From Clostridiaceae bacterium (GTDB taxonomy: Bacteria > Bacillota > Clostridia > Oscillospirales > Butyricicoccaceae), in NCBI GenBank assembly GCA_009911355.1, contig QXXE01000017.1, positions 1-64,000 on the forward strand: DNA of 64,000 nucleotides. Reading direction: 5' to 3'. This document shows positions 1-6,658 of the stretch, in pieces. The stretch's first letter is position 1, and each line of letters opens with the position of its first letter. The position numbers were made by a program, and so were the translations under genes. The notes under the pieces were generated by a model, which saw only the letters and a list, made by a program, of their open reading frames with translations, was not told where the DNA came from and made no database searches.

Positions 1-111
1 CTCGATGAGTCTTTTTTGGATAAAATTGTCTGTTCTGCTTTCTGTTCATGATTTGTTTACTCATTCAAATACCCTGGACACGGTTCGCCCCGGAAAGCTG
101 CGCATGAGGGG

Positions 112-140
112 TTGACAATTGCACCTGCCCGCAGTATAAT
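112..140 (+). promoter_or_regulatory. Consensus promoter of tandem small RNA 1
   Basis: A perfect -35 box TTGACA (112-117) and a perfect -10 box TATAAT (135-140) are separated by 17 bp. Transcription should start near 147. No reading frame with a ribosome binding site follows before the terminator, so the product is probably an untranslated RNA. Bases 1-111 hold nothing I can assign. Confidence 0.85.
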
Positions 141-146
141 AAATAT

Positions 147-227
147 AGGCGAAAGCTACTGCTATTGTAAGCATACCAACACCAAACGGAAATCCCGGAG
201 AGTGCTAGTCTCCGGGATTTTCTATTT
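147..227 (+). ncRNA. Tandem small RNA 1, antitoxin-RNA-like
   Basis: Predicted transcript of about 80 nt between the promoter at 112-140 and the terminator at 191-227. It is a diverged copy of the RNA at 279-360: promoter, 5' GCGAAAGCT, an ACACCAAACG segment and the terminator are shared, but the stretch between (about 157-180) differs. In RNA 2 that stretch is antisense to the start of the toxin gene at 406-489. Here it would instead be antisense to an mRNA reading GGT ATG CTT ACA around its start codon. It may therefore control a second, related toxin outside the window, or be a decayed duplicate. The ends are predictions. Confidence 0.7.
191..227 (+). terminator. Intrinsic terminator of small RNA 1
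   Basis: A 10-bp perfect stem (191-200 with 210-219, AATCCCGGAG) with a 9-nt loop is followed by TTCTATTT. Confidence 0.85.
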
Positions 228-243
228 CCAATTATGTAGGGGG

Positions 244-272
244 TTGACAATCGCTCCCGACCGCAGTATAAT
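244..272 (+). promoter_or_regulatory. Consensus promoter of tandem small RNA 2
   Basis: TTGACA (244-249), a 17-bp spacer and TATAAT (267-272) form a second perfect promoter, 132 bp after the first. Start is expected near 279. Confidence 0.85.
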
Positions 273-278
273 ATATAC

Positions 279-360
279 GAGCGAAAGCTTACTGTTACCG
301 CAAACATGTGAGCACCAAACGAAAATCCCGGAGAAGGCTGGTCTCCGGGATTTTCTATTT
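279..360 (+). ncRNA. Tandem small RNA 2, probable antisense antitoxin RNA
   Basis: Predicted transcript of about 75-80 nt that converges on the peptide gene at 406-489. Bases 297-307 (ACCGCAAACAT) are identical to plus-strand bases 479-489, which cover the start codon of the peptide gene in antisense. Bases 309-316 match 492-499 at seven of eight positions, and weaker similarity continues back to about 283. The RNA can therefore pair with the toxin mRNA across its start codon and the edge of its Shine-Dalgarno sequence. Its terminator also works on the other strand, so both convergent RNAs probably end in the same hairpin. This is the layout of RNA II of the enterococcal par/Fst system. The role is inferred from structure. 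Confidence 0.75.
324..360. terminator. Bidirectional terminator shared by small RNA 2 and toxin mRNA
   Basis: A 10-bp stem (324-333 with 343-352) with a 9-nt loop is followed by TTCTATTT on the plus strand. On the minus strand the same stem is followed by TTCG, so it can also end the toxin transcript coming from about 522. Confidence 0.75.
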
Positions 361-405
361 CCAATTATGTAGGGGAGGACTTAAACCCCCAGGCTATGCT
401 GGTAT

Positions 406-489
406 TTAACGATCCAGCCATTTGCTGAGCTGGTTTGCAACCAGGCCAGCCACGATCGCCAGCAGAAAATTTGCTAAAACCGCAAACAT
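406..489 (-). CDS. Fst-like type I toxin, 27-residue hydrophobic peptide
   Basis: The peptide begins MFAVLANFLLAIVAG and ends NQLSKWLDR. It has one membrane-spanning hydrophobic stretch with a Gly near the middle and a Trp-Leu-Asp-Arg tail. This is the pattern of the Fst/Ldr/PepA1 family of small membrane toxins, whose overproduction damages the cell membrane. A full Shine-Dalgarno sequence (AAGGAGGTG) lies 8 nt before the ATG. Upstream is a strong promoter (529-557), and the ribosome site is locked in a 5' hairpin (497-516). The gene converges with two tandem small RNAs, the nearer of which is antisense to its start codon. Toxicity is inferred. An ordinary small membrane peptide is possible, but the RNA layout argues strongly for a type I toxin. 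Confidence 0.75.
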   Translation of the reverse strand: MFAVLANFLLAIVAGLVANQLSKWLDR

Positions 490-496
490 TATGAAC

Positions 497-516
497 ACCT
501 CCTTCCTGCCGGAGGT
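497..516 (-). promoter_or_regulatory. Hairpin sequestering the toxin Shine-Dalgarno sequence
   Basis: In the toxin mRNA, ACCTCC (516-511 on the minus strand) can pair with GGAGGT (502-497), which is the core of the Shine-Dalgarno sequence. The loop is 8 nt. Such 5' stem-loops that slow ribosome binding are known for type I toxin mRNAs. Confidence 0.7.
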
Positions 517-528
517 ACCAGCACCCTT

Positions 529-557
529 ATTATACCACGTCCCGCGCCGCCTGTCCA
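529..557 (-). promoter_or_regulatory. Promoter of the toxin gene
   Basis: On the minus strand, TGGACA (557-552), a 17-bp spacer and TATAAT (534-529). Start is expected near 522, giving an mRNA of about 200 nt ending at the shared terminator, close to the size of par RNA I. Confidence 0.8.
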
Positions 558-632
558 CGCGTTTTCGACACGGTCCGCCCCGTCTGACCACGCCGCTGCA
601 AAACCCTGCACGGCGCTGAAAACGCGTGGACA
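552..632. promoter_or_regulatory. 15-bp inverted repeat over the -35 boxes of divergent promoters
   Basis: GAAAACGCGTGGACA at 618-632 is repeated exactly in inverse at 552-566. Each arm contains the -35 hexamer TGGACA of one of the two divergent promoters, for the toxin (minus) and the ATPase (plus). The arms are 51 bp apart. This could be a shared operator or the remains of an inverted duplication. Confidence 0.6.
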
Positions 633-655
633 ACAGAGGGCGGCTGTGGTATACT
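627..655 (+). promoter_or_regulatory. Promoter of the YhaN-like ATPase gene
   Basis: TGGACA (627-632), a 17-bp spacer and TATACT (650-655). Start near 662, leaving a leader of about 39 nt. Confidence 0.75.
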
Positions 656-700
656 GGATATATGAAATTTTCCATTGCGCGATAAGCGGGGTTTGCAGAT

Positions 701-2731
701 ATGAAGCTGATATCAATACAAGGGCATTTTGGGTGTATAGCGGGGGAAAAGATCACCTTTGACGGCGGCTTTTGCCGCCGCGTCCTGCCAAACGGGTGGG
801 GGAAGAGCACCCTTTGCGCGTTTATCCGCGTGATGCTTTATGGGCTGAACACCCGCAGCCGCGACACGGCGGCAGCGCTCGCGGACAAAAACCGTTACAT
901 CCCGCTGGATGGGCAGGCGATGGGCGGGCGGCTGACCTTGAACTACCAGGGCCGGAACATTGTCATCCTGCGCACGACCGGCCGCGGCGGGCCGATGCAG
1001 GAATTTGAGGCGTTTTATGAGGACACCGGCGAGGACTGCGGTTTCCTGAACGCGAAGAACTGCGGGGAAACGCTGCTCGGGGTCAGTGAAGAGGTGTTCC
1101 GATCCTCGGCTTTCATTGACGGCGAGGAAATGATGCGCCCGTCCGGCGAGCTGGCGGACATGATCGTTTCCTTGGCGCAGACGGGCGATATGTCGCTGCG
1201 GGGCAACGCGGCGCTGCGGCGCTTGGAGCGCTGGCGGCTGGATTTCAATTCAGGGACGGGCAGCGGCGAGATCCCGCGCCTGGAAGCGGAACTGAAGCGG
1301 GTGGAAGGGCTGCTGGATGAGGCGGCGCACATAGAAGCCGATATTGCGGCGCTGGAAGCCGACAACGCAAAGATAGACGGCAAGGTAGCCCGCCTGGAAG
1401 CCGCTTATGAGGAGGTATACCGCCAGAACGCAGGCGAAAAGGCGGACGAGCAGAACCGTTTGACCATCCTGCGCCGCGAAAGTGAGCGCCGGATCAAGGG
1501 GCTGCGCGACGCGCTGCCGCCCGACGAAGTATTCGAGAAGGTAAGCGACGCGCTGTTCAGCTACGAGGGTGCGGTGCGGCTGGAACGGGAAAAGCGGGAG
1601 AGCCTGCCGGGCGCGATCGAGGAGACGCGCAAACAGCTTGCGGCGCTCGACCGCAGTGAGCACGAGGCCGAGATCGAGAACAACCGCCGCCAGCGTCCGC
1701 GCATCAGCTGGGCGCTGATTGTGATTGGGCTGCTGCTGGCGTGTGCGGCGGCGGGGTCGGCGGTGTTCCAGACCGACTGGGGCGGCGGCTTTTCGAAGTA
1801 CATCCCGTTTGTGCTGTCGGGGCTTGCGGTGCTTTCGATTTTTTTCGCGTTCCTTGGGAGCGTACCGGGCGCGGAGCCGCAGGACGACTATGACGGGGAG
1901 CGGGAAGCGCTGCGCGCGCGGCTGGAAGAGATGGAGCAGGAGCAGCAGATGGCGGCGACGGTGCTGCGCGAGGCATATGAAGCGCTGCTCAAATCGGCAA
2001 ACGAGATCCGCGCGGTGCAGACGATTGAGGAGGCGGCGGACGTGGTGCGGGACACGCGCAGTGACTTGCAGGCGCTGCGCCGCGAGCAGGACCGGCTGCA
2101 GGATATCATGATGCAGATACAGAAGGTCATACCGGGCGACTCGGTGAACGAGGAAAGCCGGGTGCGGCTGGAAGAGAAGCGGGGGGCGTTGCGTGCGGCA
2201 CAGAAGGAGCAGCAGGTCGGGCTGCAAAACGTGGCGCGGCTTCAGGGGCGGATGCAGTCGCTGGGCAACCGGCAGGCGCTGGTGCGCGAGCGGATACGGC
2301 TGCAAAACGAGGTAGAGCGCGCGTATGCGCGCAGCGACGACATCAAGACGGCGCTGAAAATCGTGCGGGAGGAGCAGGCGGCGATGAGTGCGCGGCTTTC
2401 GCCGACGATTGCGCGGCTGGCGACTGAATTTTTGGAGGCGATGACGGGCGGCGAGCTGAGCGAGGTGCAGATTGACGACGGGCTGACGCCGCGGGCCGCG
2501 GGCGGCGACGGACGGCTGCTGGGTGCTTTGCAGCTTTCCTCGGGGATGCGCGACCAGATGTACCTGTCGTTCCGGTTGGCGGTATGCGAGACGCTTCCGG
2601 CGGACGAGCCGATCCCGCTGATACTGGACGACCCGTTTATTACGTTTGACAGCAGCCGGATGGCGCGCGGGGAGAAGCTGCTCCATGAGCTGTCGAAGCA
2701 CCGGCAGGTGATCCTCCTGACCAACAAGTGA
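701..2731 (+). CDS. YhaN-like SMC/AAA ATPase with two membrane segments
   Basis: A 676-residue protein of the RecF/SMC-like ATPase superfamily. The Walker A motif PNGWGKST lies near residues 30-37. Long coiled coils (about 190-330 and 395-560) flank two hydrophobic segments at about 336-357 and 368-388. A signature-like LSSGMRDQ is near 612-619 and the Walker B motif ILDDPF near 640. This architecture resembles YhaN, which normally works with the metallophosphoesterase YhaO, like SbcC with SbcD. No such partner is next to it here. The Shine-Dalgarno sequence before the ATG is weak. The gene is transcribed divergently from the toxin peptide, and an inverted repeat joins the two promoters. A DNA repair or DNA end-sensing role at the membrane is inferred from the family. 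Confidence 0.75.
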   Translation: MKLISIQGHFGCIAGEKITFDGGFCRRVLPNGWGKSTLCAFIRVMLYGLNTRSRDTAAALADKNRYIPLDGQAMGGRLTLNYQGRNIVILRTTGRGGPMQEFEAFYEDTGEDCGFLNAKNCGETLLGVSEEVFRSSAFIDGEEMMRPSGELADMIVSLAQTGDMSLRGNAALRRLERWRLDFNSGTGSGEIPRLEAELKRVEGLLDEAAHIEADIAALEADNAKIDGKVARLEAAYEEVYRQNAGEKADEQNRLTILRRESERRIKGLRDALPPDEVFEKVSDALFSYEGAVRLEREKRESLPGAIEETRKQLAALDRSEHEAEIENNRRQRPRISWALIVIGLLLACAAAGSAVFQTDWGGGFSKYIPFVLSGLAVLSIFFAFLGSVPGAEPQDDYDGEREALRARLEEMEQEQQMAATVLREAYEALLKSANEIRAVQTIEEAADVVRDTRSDLQALRREQDRLQDIMMQIQKVIPGDSVNEESRVRLEEKRGALRAAQKEQQVGLQNVARLQGRMQSLGNRQALVRERIRLQNEVERAYARSDDIKTALKIVREEQAAMSARLSPTIARLATEFLEAMTGGELSEVQIDDGLTPRAAGGDGRLLGALQLSSGMRDQMYLSFRLAVCETLPADEPIPLILDDPFITFDSSRMARGEKLLHELSKHRQVILLTNK

Positions 2732-2744
2732 TGTCCTCCGCAGA

Positions 2745-3040
2745 CGGCGGCGGGGCTCTGCCCCTGCACCCCGCCGAGGGCTCTGCCCTCTGGACACCCG
2801 CGCCTACGCGGCGGGCGGCAGGGCGCTGCCCTGCACCCGCTGGGGCTGTTCGCCCCAGACCCCTGAGATGCTTACGCATCTCTTTTCCGCTGCGGCGGGG
2901 CTGGGGTTATGTTTGTCCTTCACGCCCAGTGGCCCAGCCCGCCAGAACGGCGGCGGGCTGGGCCGGCTTGGGAGCCCCTCCGCTTACTGCTCAGACGCAC
3001 AAAAAGCCGTTGGCATGATGGCGCCAGCGGCTTTTCTGAG
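2745..3040. repeat. Mosaic intergenic repeat, copy 1 (near full length)
   Basis: One of 13 copies of a composite GC-rich repeat in the window. It holds, in order, a unit with GCCCCTGCACCCCGC and CGCCTACGCGGCGGGCGG, a GGGGCT/AGCCCC hairpin, a GAGATGC/GCATCTC hairpin, the hairpin CCCAGCCCGCC/GGCGGGCTGGG (about 2932-2960), and a 13-bp stem at 3002-3014/3023-3035 with an 8-nt loop. It fills most of the gap between two genes. No coding sequence is seen. Confidence 0.8.
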
Positions 3041-3128
3041 CTTTCCAAAGCGTTTTTTTGTTCCCGTCAGCTGCGCCTGTGGAGAGCTGGGTCAGGGGCA
3101 AAAATTTTTGTTTTTTTGCAATAAAGCC

Positions 3129-3159
3129 TTGACTATAAACCTGCTTGATACCTTATCCT
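3129..3159 (+). promoter_or_regulatory. Promoter with 19-bp spacer before the MerR-type gene
   Basis: TTGACT (3129-3134) and TATCCT (3154-3159) are 19 bp apart. Promoters activated by MerR proteins typically have such over-long spacers, so the regulator that follows probably acts on its own promoter. I see no strong dyad in the spacer. Confidence 0.55.
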
Positions 3160-3184
3160 GTCTTTATAAGGAAGGTGACCAATT

Positions 3185-4726
3185 ATGACGATTCACGAAA
3201 TCGAGGAACGCACTGGCATGGCCCGTGCGAACATCCGTTATTATGAGCGGGTCGGCTTGCTTGCCCCGTGCCGCTCCGGTAACAATTATCGCGACTATTC
3301 CGAGGACGACCTTGCTGCTTTGCAGAAGATACGCCTTTTGCGCCAGCTGCGCATCCCGGTCAGCGACATTGCGCGATTACAGTCGGGGGAAGCCGAACTG
3401 CTGACCCTGCTTGCGGGGCAGGCGGAGCGCCTCCTTTCCGAATCCGGTGAGCTGGCCGAAGCCGCCGCCCTCTGCCGCGAGCTGATCGACGCGCAGGAGG
3501 GCTACAGCACGCTTGATGCTGAAGCCTGGCTCCGCCGCATTGAGGCCCCCGCCGTCCCCCGCCGCTGGCAGCCCTTCCGGCGCGACCGCCTTCCCGCCGC
3601 CCTGTGCCCGTGGAAGCGTTTTTTCGCGCGCGGCTTTGATTGGTTTCTCTGCTATACGGTTTTTACCATCGTGACGCTACTCTTTCTGCGTCGGCCGTTT
3701 GCGGGCAATCTTCTCGCTGCAACGCTCCTTTACGCCCGTTCCTATGGCGGGCATCTCGGCCTTGTCGTGCCTTGGTTCGATTGCGTTGGCAACTGGCTCT
3801 GGCCCTTCGCCATTCTGGCCCTTGCCGAGCCGCTTTTGCTTTCTGTTTTCGGCACGACCCCCGGTAAATGGCTGTTTGGCCTGCGCATCACCGCGCCTGA
3901 TGGTAAAAAACTGACTTACTGGCAGGGGGTTAAACGGATATGGGGGATATTCCTGCGCGGCTATGGCTGCGGCGTCCCGTTTTACTGCTTATGGCGGCTG
4001 TGGCGGTCTTATCGGACGTGCGCGGCGGACGACACGCTCCCGTGGGAGCGGGCAAGCGTCTGCGAATCCGAAGCGGGCGGCAGGCGCTGGTATCTGCTGT
4101 TCCCGGGCTGTGCGGCGTGCCTGCTGTTGTCGGTTGCGGCTATCTTTATGGCGTACCTTCCTGTCCACACCGGCGAGCTCACCCTTCCGCAGCTGCTTGA
4201 AAACTGCAACGTGTATATAGGCCAGCACCGCGCCAACTATGGTTTGGAGCTGCGGGAGGACGGATATTTAATCGATAAAAAAACCGGCGAGCCTTCCACC
4301 TGGAACATCTGGGACAATGACCCGCCGCTGCGTTATCGGTTCAAGGTTGGGCGCGGCGGCGTCGTCACTGCCGTCAGCCTTGACTACGAGCACCACGGCG
4401 AACACGAAACCACTCCCGGCCTTCCTGGCGTATATGATGAAATCATTTCTTTTGGTTATCATGCTGCCGTTAACCGCGTTTCGATCATGGATGTGCTGCG
4501 CAGCCCGTGGATGCTGGACCCGAATCTTTTCGCGCACAATTATTCACGCGCCCCTGACGGTTCCTTTGATAAGAATGATTCTTGGGTCGTAGGGCGTGTC
4601 CGCGTGACGAACATCTATGAGGAATCGGGATATTACGCCGAGTATCTGGGGCAGGAAATCCCGTTGGAAGGGGAAAACCAGTACATCCACTGGACGTTTA
4701 CCCTTGAGCTTGTGGATGGTCGTTGA
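3185..4726 (+). CDS. MerR-family regulator fused to an RDD membrane domain
   Basis: A 513-residue protein. Residues 1-70 form a MerR winged helix-turn-helix (TIHEIEERTGMARANIRYYE). Residues about 150-290 are membrane segments of the RDD type, with the typical FGTTPGKWLFGLRI. Another membrane segment near 315-335 is followed by a soluble C-terminal domain of about 180 residues that I do not recognise. The result is a DNA-binding domain on the cytoplasmic side tied to a membrane protein with a probably external domain. The start is supported by AAGGAAGGTGA just upstream. It stands alone between a repeat and its own terminator. The signal sensed is unknown. Confidence 0.75.
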   Translation: MTIHEIEERTGMARANIRYYERVGLLAPCRSGNNYRDYSEDDLAALQKIRLLRQLRIPVSDIARLQSGEAELLTLLAGQAERLLSESGELAEAAALCRELIDAQEGYSTLDAEAWLRRIEAPAVPRRWQPFRRDRLPAALCPWKRFFARGFDWFLCYTVFTIVTLLFLRRPFAGNLLAATLLYARSYGGHLGLVVPWFDCVGNWLWPFAILALAEPLLLSVFGTTPGKWLFGLRITAPDGKKLTYWQGVKRIWGIFLRGYGCGVPFYCLWRLWRSYRTCAADDTLPWERASVCESEAGGRRWYLLFPGCAACLLLSVAAIFMAYLPVHTGELTLPQLLENCNVYIGQHRANYGLELREDGYLIDKKTGEPSTWNIWDNDPPLRYRFKVGRGGVVTAVSLDYEHHGEHETTPGLPGVYDEIISFGYHAAVNRVSIMDVLRSPWMLDPNLFAHNYSRAPDGSFDKNDSWVVGRVRVTNIYEESGYYAEYLGQEIPLEGENQYIHWTFTLELVDGR

Positions 4727-4733
4727 CCGGTGC

Positions 4734-4760
4734 AGGGGCGCGTACAGCGCCCCTTTTTGC
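4734..4760 (+). terminator. Intrinsic terminator after the MerR-RDD gene
   Basis: An 8-bp stem AGGGGCGC (4734-4741) with GCGCCCCT (4747-4754), a 5-nt loop and a following T tract. Confidence 0.85.
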
Positions 4761-4802
4761 GTTCACCATGCACGCGCTGCCAAAAAAACCTGTCGTTTCA
4801 GG

Positions 4803-4831
4803 TTGAATTTTGGGACATTTGCAGGTATAAT
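4803..4831 (+). promoter_or_regulatory. Promoter of rpoN
   Basis: TTGAAT (4803-4808), a 17-bp spacer and TATAAT (4826-4831). Start is near 4838, about 80 nt before the gene. Confidence 0.75.
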
Positions 4832-4917
4832 GGATACAGATGGAAGCTGCGGCGCAGGTGAGCCTGGACGGATGGGGGCGCCGCCGCAGGAACCTGGAAG
4901 AATAATGGTGGTAAAAC

Positions 4918-6252
4918 ATGGAACTGACGCAAAAAACGCAGCAGACGCTGTCCGCGCAGCAGCTGCAATCGATGAAAATCCTGCAAATGGGGGCGCAGGA
5001 GCTCCGGCAGTATGTAGAAACGCTTATGCTGGAAAACCCGGTATTGGAGCATGACGAAGCCGCGCCTGAGCCTGCGGGCGATCCTCAGCCTTACGACCGG
5101 CTGGAATGGGCGGCGGCGAACGACCGGCAGAACGCGCAGTATTACGCGAGCGACGAGGACCGTGACCCGATGGCAAACGTAGGCGGTACGACCGGCGGCG
5201 ACCGCCTTACTGACGACCTGTTTGCACAGTTTGGCGGGCTGCGCCTGGAGCCTGAAGTTGCCGCGGCAATCCGTTTTCTGGTTGCGCGCCTGGGGGCGGA
5301 CGGCTGGCTTGAAGAGGATATCGAAGCGCAGGCGGCCGAGGCGGGGATCTCCCCGGCGCTGTTCGCCCGCGCGCTCGACGAATTGCAGGCGGCGGAGCCG
5401 GCAGGCGTGGGCGCGCGCAGCCTGGAGGAATGCCTGCGTCTGCAAATCGCGCGGCAGGCGGGCGACCACAGCCTGGCCGAACGCATCGTGGCAGCGCACC
5501 TGCCCGACCTGGCTCGTGGGCGGCTGGCGCAGATTGCGAAACAGTGCGGCGCGCCCGAGGAAGAGGTGCGCGCCGCCTGTGCGCTCATCCGGCGTCTCAA
5601 CCCGCACCCCTGCGCCGGGTTTGCGGGCCGCGAACGCCCGCGCTACGTCATCCCGGATGTGCGGATTCTGGATACGGGGGACGGGTTCGAGGTTGTCCCC
5701 AATCAGGATATGCTGCCGCGCCTGCGCTTGAACCCCTATTATTTGCAGCTCATGCGCGACACGGCCGACCGGGAAACGCGCGATTACCTGCTGAAAAAGG
5801 CGAACCAGGCGAAATGGGTCGTACATAGCATCGAGCAGCGGCAGGCCACGGTCCTGGGCTGTGTGCGCTGCATCGTGGGGCGGCAGGAAGCCTTTCTGCG
5901 CAGCCGGGGGCGTTCACTCAGGGCGCTGTCCATGCAGGAGGTCGCGCAGCAGCTCGGCGTGCATGAGTCGACCGTCAGCCGTGCCGCCCGGGAGAAATAC
6001 GTACAGGCTCCAAGCGGGGTCTATCCGCTGGGGATCTTTTTCTCCCGTGCGCTGGGCGAGGGCGACACGTCGCTCGATGCGGCGCGAAAGCTGCTGAAAT
6101 CGCTGATTGATGGCGAGGGCGAGCCGCTTTCTGACCAGAAGCTATGCGAGGAGATGCAGCGCCAGGGCTGCGTGGTTTCTCGGCGCACCGTCACGAAATA
6201 CCGGCTTGAGCTTGGCATCCCTTCGGCGCAGGCGCGCAAGGCCCGGCGCTGA
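4918..6252 (+). CDS. rpoN: RNA polymerase sigma-54 factor
   Basis: A 444-residue sigma-54. The N-terminal activator-responsive region is Gln/Leu-rich (TQQTLSAQQLQSMKILQM). The middle is the core-binding region. A helix-turn-helix near 335-360 (EVAQQLGVHESTVSRAAREK) precedes the RpoN box SRRTVTKYRL near residues 422-431, which reads the -24 element. Sigma-54 needs an AAA+ activator, and one with a GAFTGA motif lies at 13873-15786. A near-perfect -24/-12 promoter is only 335 bp downstream, at 6587. rpoN itself has a sigma-70-type promoter and its own terminator. The Shine-Dalgarno sequence is weak (GGTGGT). Confidence 0.95.
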   Translation: MELTQKTQQTLSAQQLQSMKILQMGAQELRQYVETLMLENPVLEHDEAAPEPAGDPQPYDRLEWAAANDRQNAQYYASDEDRDPMANVGGTTGGDRLTDDLFAQFGGLRLEPEVAAAIRFLVARLGADGWLEEDIEAQAAEAGISPALFARALDELQAAEPAGVGARSLEECLRLQIARQAGDHSLAERIVAAHLPDLARGRLAQIAKQCGAPEEEVRAACALIRRLNPHPCAGFAGRERPRYVIPDVRILDTGDGFEVVPNQDMLPRLRLNPYYLQLMRDTADRETRDYLLKKANQAKWVVHSIEQRQATVLGCVRCIVGRQEAFLRSRGRSLRALSMQEVAQQLGVHESTVSRAAREKYVQAPSGVYPLGIFFSRALGEGDTSLDAARKLLKSLIDGEGEPLSDQKLCEEMQRQGCVVSRRTVTKYRLELGIPSAQARKARR

Positions 6253-6326
6253 GAAGCGCATTTCCGGCAGTGCGCCCTCCATAAATGGTATGGCGGGGCA
6301 AGGTTACAGTGAGATCAGTTTGCAGC

Positions 6327-6368
6327 AGCGGGGACAGGAGCCTGCCAGGCTCCAGGTCCCCGCTTTTC
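6327..6368 (+). terminator. Intrinsic terminator of rpoN
   Basis: A long hairpin: AGCGGGGAC (6327-6335) pairs with GTCCCCGCT (6356-6364), with an inner GGAGCCTG/CAGGCTCC stem, followed by TTTTC. Confidence 0.85.
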
Positions 6369-6497
6369 TGTTACCTGCTGCCGTCCGTGTTTGGCCGCAA
6401 AGCCCAAAGCGGCGGAAATCGTTGCGTATGCGCTGCGATTTTTTGTTGGTAGTGACGAACCGCGTTTTTGTAAAAACTCTAGGTTGCGGCAAAAATG

Positions 6498-6511
6498 TTT
6501 CAAAATTGAAA
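6498..6511. promoter_or_regulatory. Candidate upstream activator site of operon A
   Basis: The inverted repeat TTTCAA-AA-TTGAAA lies about 75-90 bp before the sigma-54 promoter, a usual distance for enhancer sites. Its first ten bases, TTTCAAAATT, recur at 15860-15869 upstream of operon B. Confidence 0.4.
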
Positions 6512-6586
6512 AGATTGATGTTCATATATGAAATACATTTCCTCTTTTTTTACAGGAAAAACCCGGGAAAATGCGGGGAAAACGGG

Positions 6587-6603
6587 TTGGCACGCAGCTT
6601 GCT
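6587..6603 (+). promoter_or_regulatory. Sigma-54 (-24/-12) promoter of operon A
   Basis: TTGGCACGCAGCTTGCT matches the sigma-54 consensus TGGCACG-N4-TTGCW throughout, with the GG and GC dinucleotides exactly 10 bp apart. Transcription should start near 6614, about 45 nt before the first gene. Confidence 0.85.
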
Positions 6604-6658
6604 ATATACTAGGGCAGGCCCCCCAAAAACGACAGGGCCAACGTAAGGAGGAAACACG

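Noticed and set aside
65-364. A 99-codon minus-strand frame over the two small RNAs
   Set aside because: It crosses two terminators and two consensus promoters of the plus strand. Its MFAV segment reflects the antisense similarity to the toxin start.
662-685. A 7-codon frame before the YhaN-like gene as a leader peptide
   Set aside because: It would begin at the predicted transcript start with no ribosome binding site and no terminator or pause structure after it.
1250-2797. A 515-codon open frame opposite the YhaN-like gene
   Set aside because: Its Arg/Gln/Leu-rich composition and lack of a ribosome site mark it as antisense noise.
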